DNA of 64,000 bases, taken from positions 1,240,001 through 1,304,000 of the forward strand of contig SPDT01000003.1 in the NCBI GenBank assembly GCA_008477525.1, given 5' to 3'. This DNA is from Hypomyces perniciosus. Its lineage: Eukaryota > Ascomycota > Sordariomycetes > Hypocreales > Hypocreaceae. The notes beneath the pieces are model-generated. The model ran no database searches. It had not been told where the DNA came from and was given only the letters and a program-made list of their open reading frames with translations. Below, piece by piece: positions 63,854 through 64,000 of this stretch. Position numbers and translations under genes: made by a program. Positions within the stretch are counted from its first letter, which is position 1, and each line of letters begins with the position of its first letter.

Positions 63854-64000
63854 CTCATATCGTAGATCCACATGCACACTCCAGCCTATCAGTGCTATGT
63901 ACTACTCCGTACTTCGTATTTACACTTCTATCGCAATTCAGGTAATACTCCGTAAGTATTTACGGTATACCACGGCATGTGTATGTATCCTAGTCCTTTT
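63854..64000. other. Terminal segment with three 9-mer boxes
   Basis: Contains TACTCCGTA at 63903 overlapping TACTTCGTA at 63910, and TACTCCGTA at 63946, all within 52 bp. No coding signal before the window ends. Confidence 0.6.

Overview
The window comes from a filamentous ascomycete, most probably of the Eurotiomycetes (Aspergillus/Penicillium-like). This rests on short spliceosomal introns (about 40-96 nt, GTRNGT donors, CTAAC-type branch points), a nuclear tRNA-Gly with an 11-nt intron, fungal gene families (Zn2Cys6 regulator, DHA1 transporter, Eurotiales-type sulfotransferase-fold protein, Btn1, Erg19, fungal MCU) and repeats altered in the way repeat-induced point mutation (RIP) alters them. 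The species is not determined.

Layout. 1-8.6 kb is dead retroelement sequence: a Ty1/copia gag-pol fragment on the minus strand, then about 6 kb of AT-rich, RIP-ruined LINE whose endonuclease, reverse transcriptase and RNase H motifs can still be read. 8.6-24.6 kb is accessory and gene-poor: a sulfotransferase-fold gene that splices cleanly, a broken APH-type kinase, a 353-bp TIR element, a full-length hAT transposon, a broken STAND/ankyrin gene and a 465-bp element with 54-bp perfect TIRs. 24.6-31.6 kb holds a secreted inorganic pyrophosphatase, a DHA1 transporter with a one-base frame problem near its start, and a tRNase Z-like metallo-hydrolase, separated by non-coding sequence. A Zn2Cys6 regulator follows at 34.2-36.3 kb. 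37.0-54.1 kb is an ordinary gene block: glycosyltransferase, tRNA-Gly, btn1, cytochrome c heme lyase, a RUS/DUF647 protein, mevalonate diphosphate decarboxylase, an uncharacterised 359-residue protein, a microbial-type PARG and the mitochondrial calcium uniporter. 54.1-57.4 kb is gene-poor. 57.4-60.7 kb carries a tail-to-tail pair: a small gasdermin-like protein and a caspase-like (C14) protease. A second, almost identical hAT copy with a perfect 8-bp target-site duplication lies just upstream of the protease gene.

Most notable: (1) the gasdermin-like/caspase-like pair, a candidate regulated cell-death module; (2) two adjacent in-frame TAG codons in an otherwise intact btn1, at least the first where a Trp is expected, either a fresh double RIP-type lesion or a candidate RNA-editing or readthrough site; (3) a 9-mer, TACTCCGTA/TACGGAGTA, found 15 times against about 0.5 expected, never in a supported exon; (4) twin hAT copies 45.4 kb apart, about 99.9% identical and untouched by RIP, one of which lacks a target-site duplication.

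Gene models were spliced by eye from reading frame, splice signals and remembered family motifs. No database or alignment was available.
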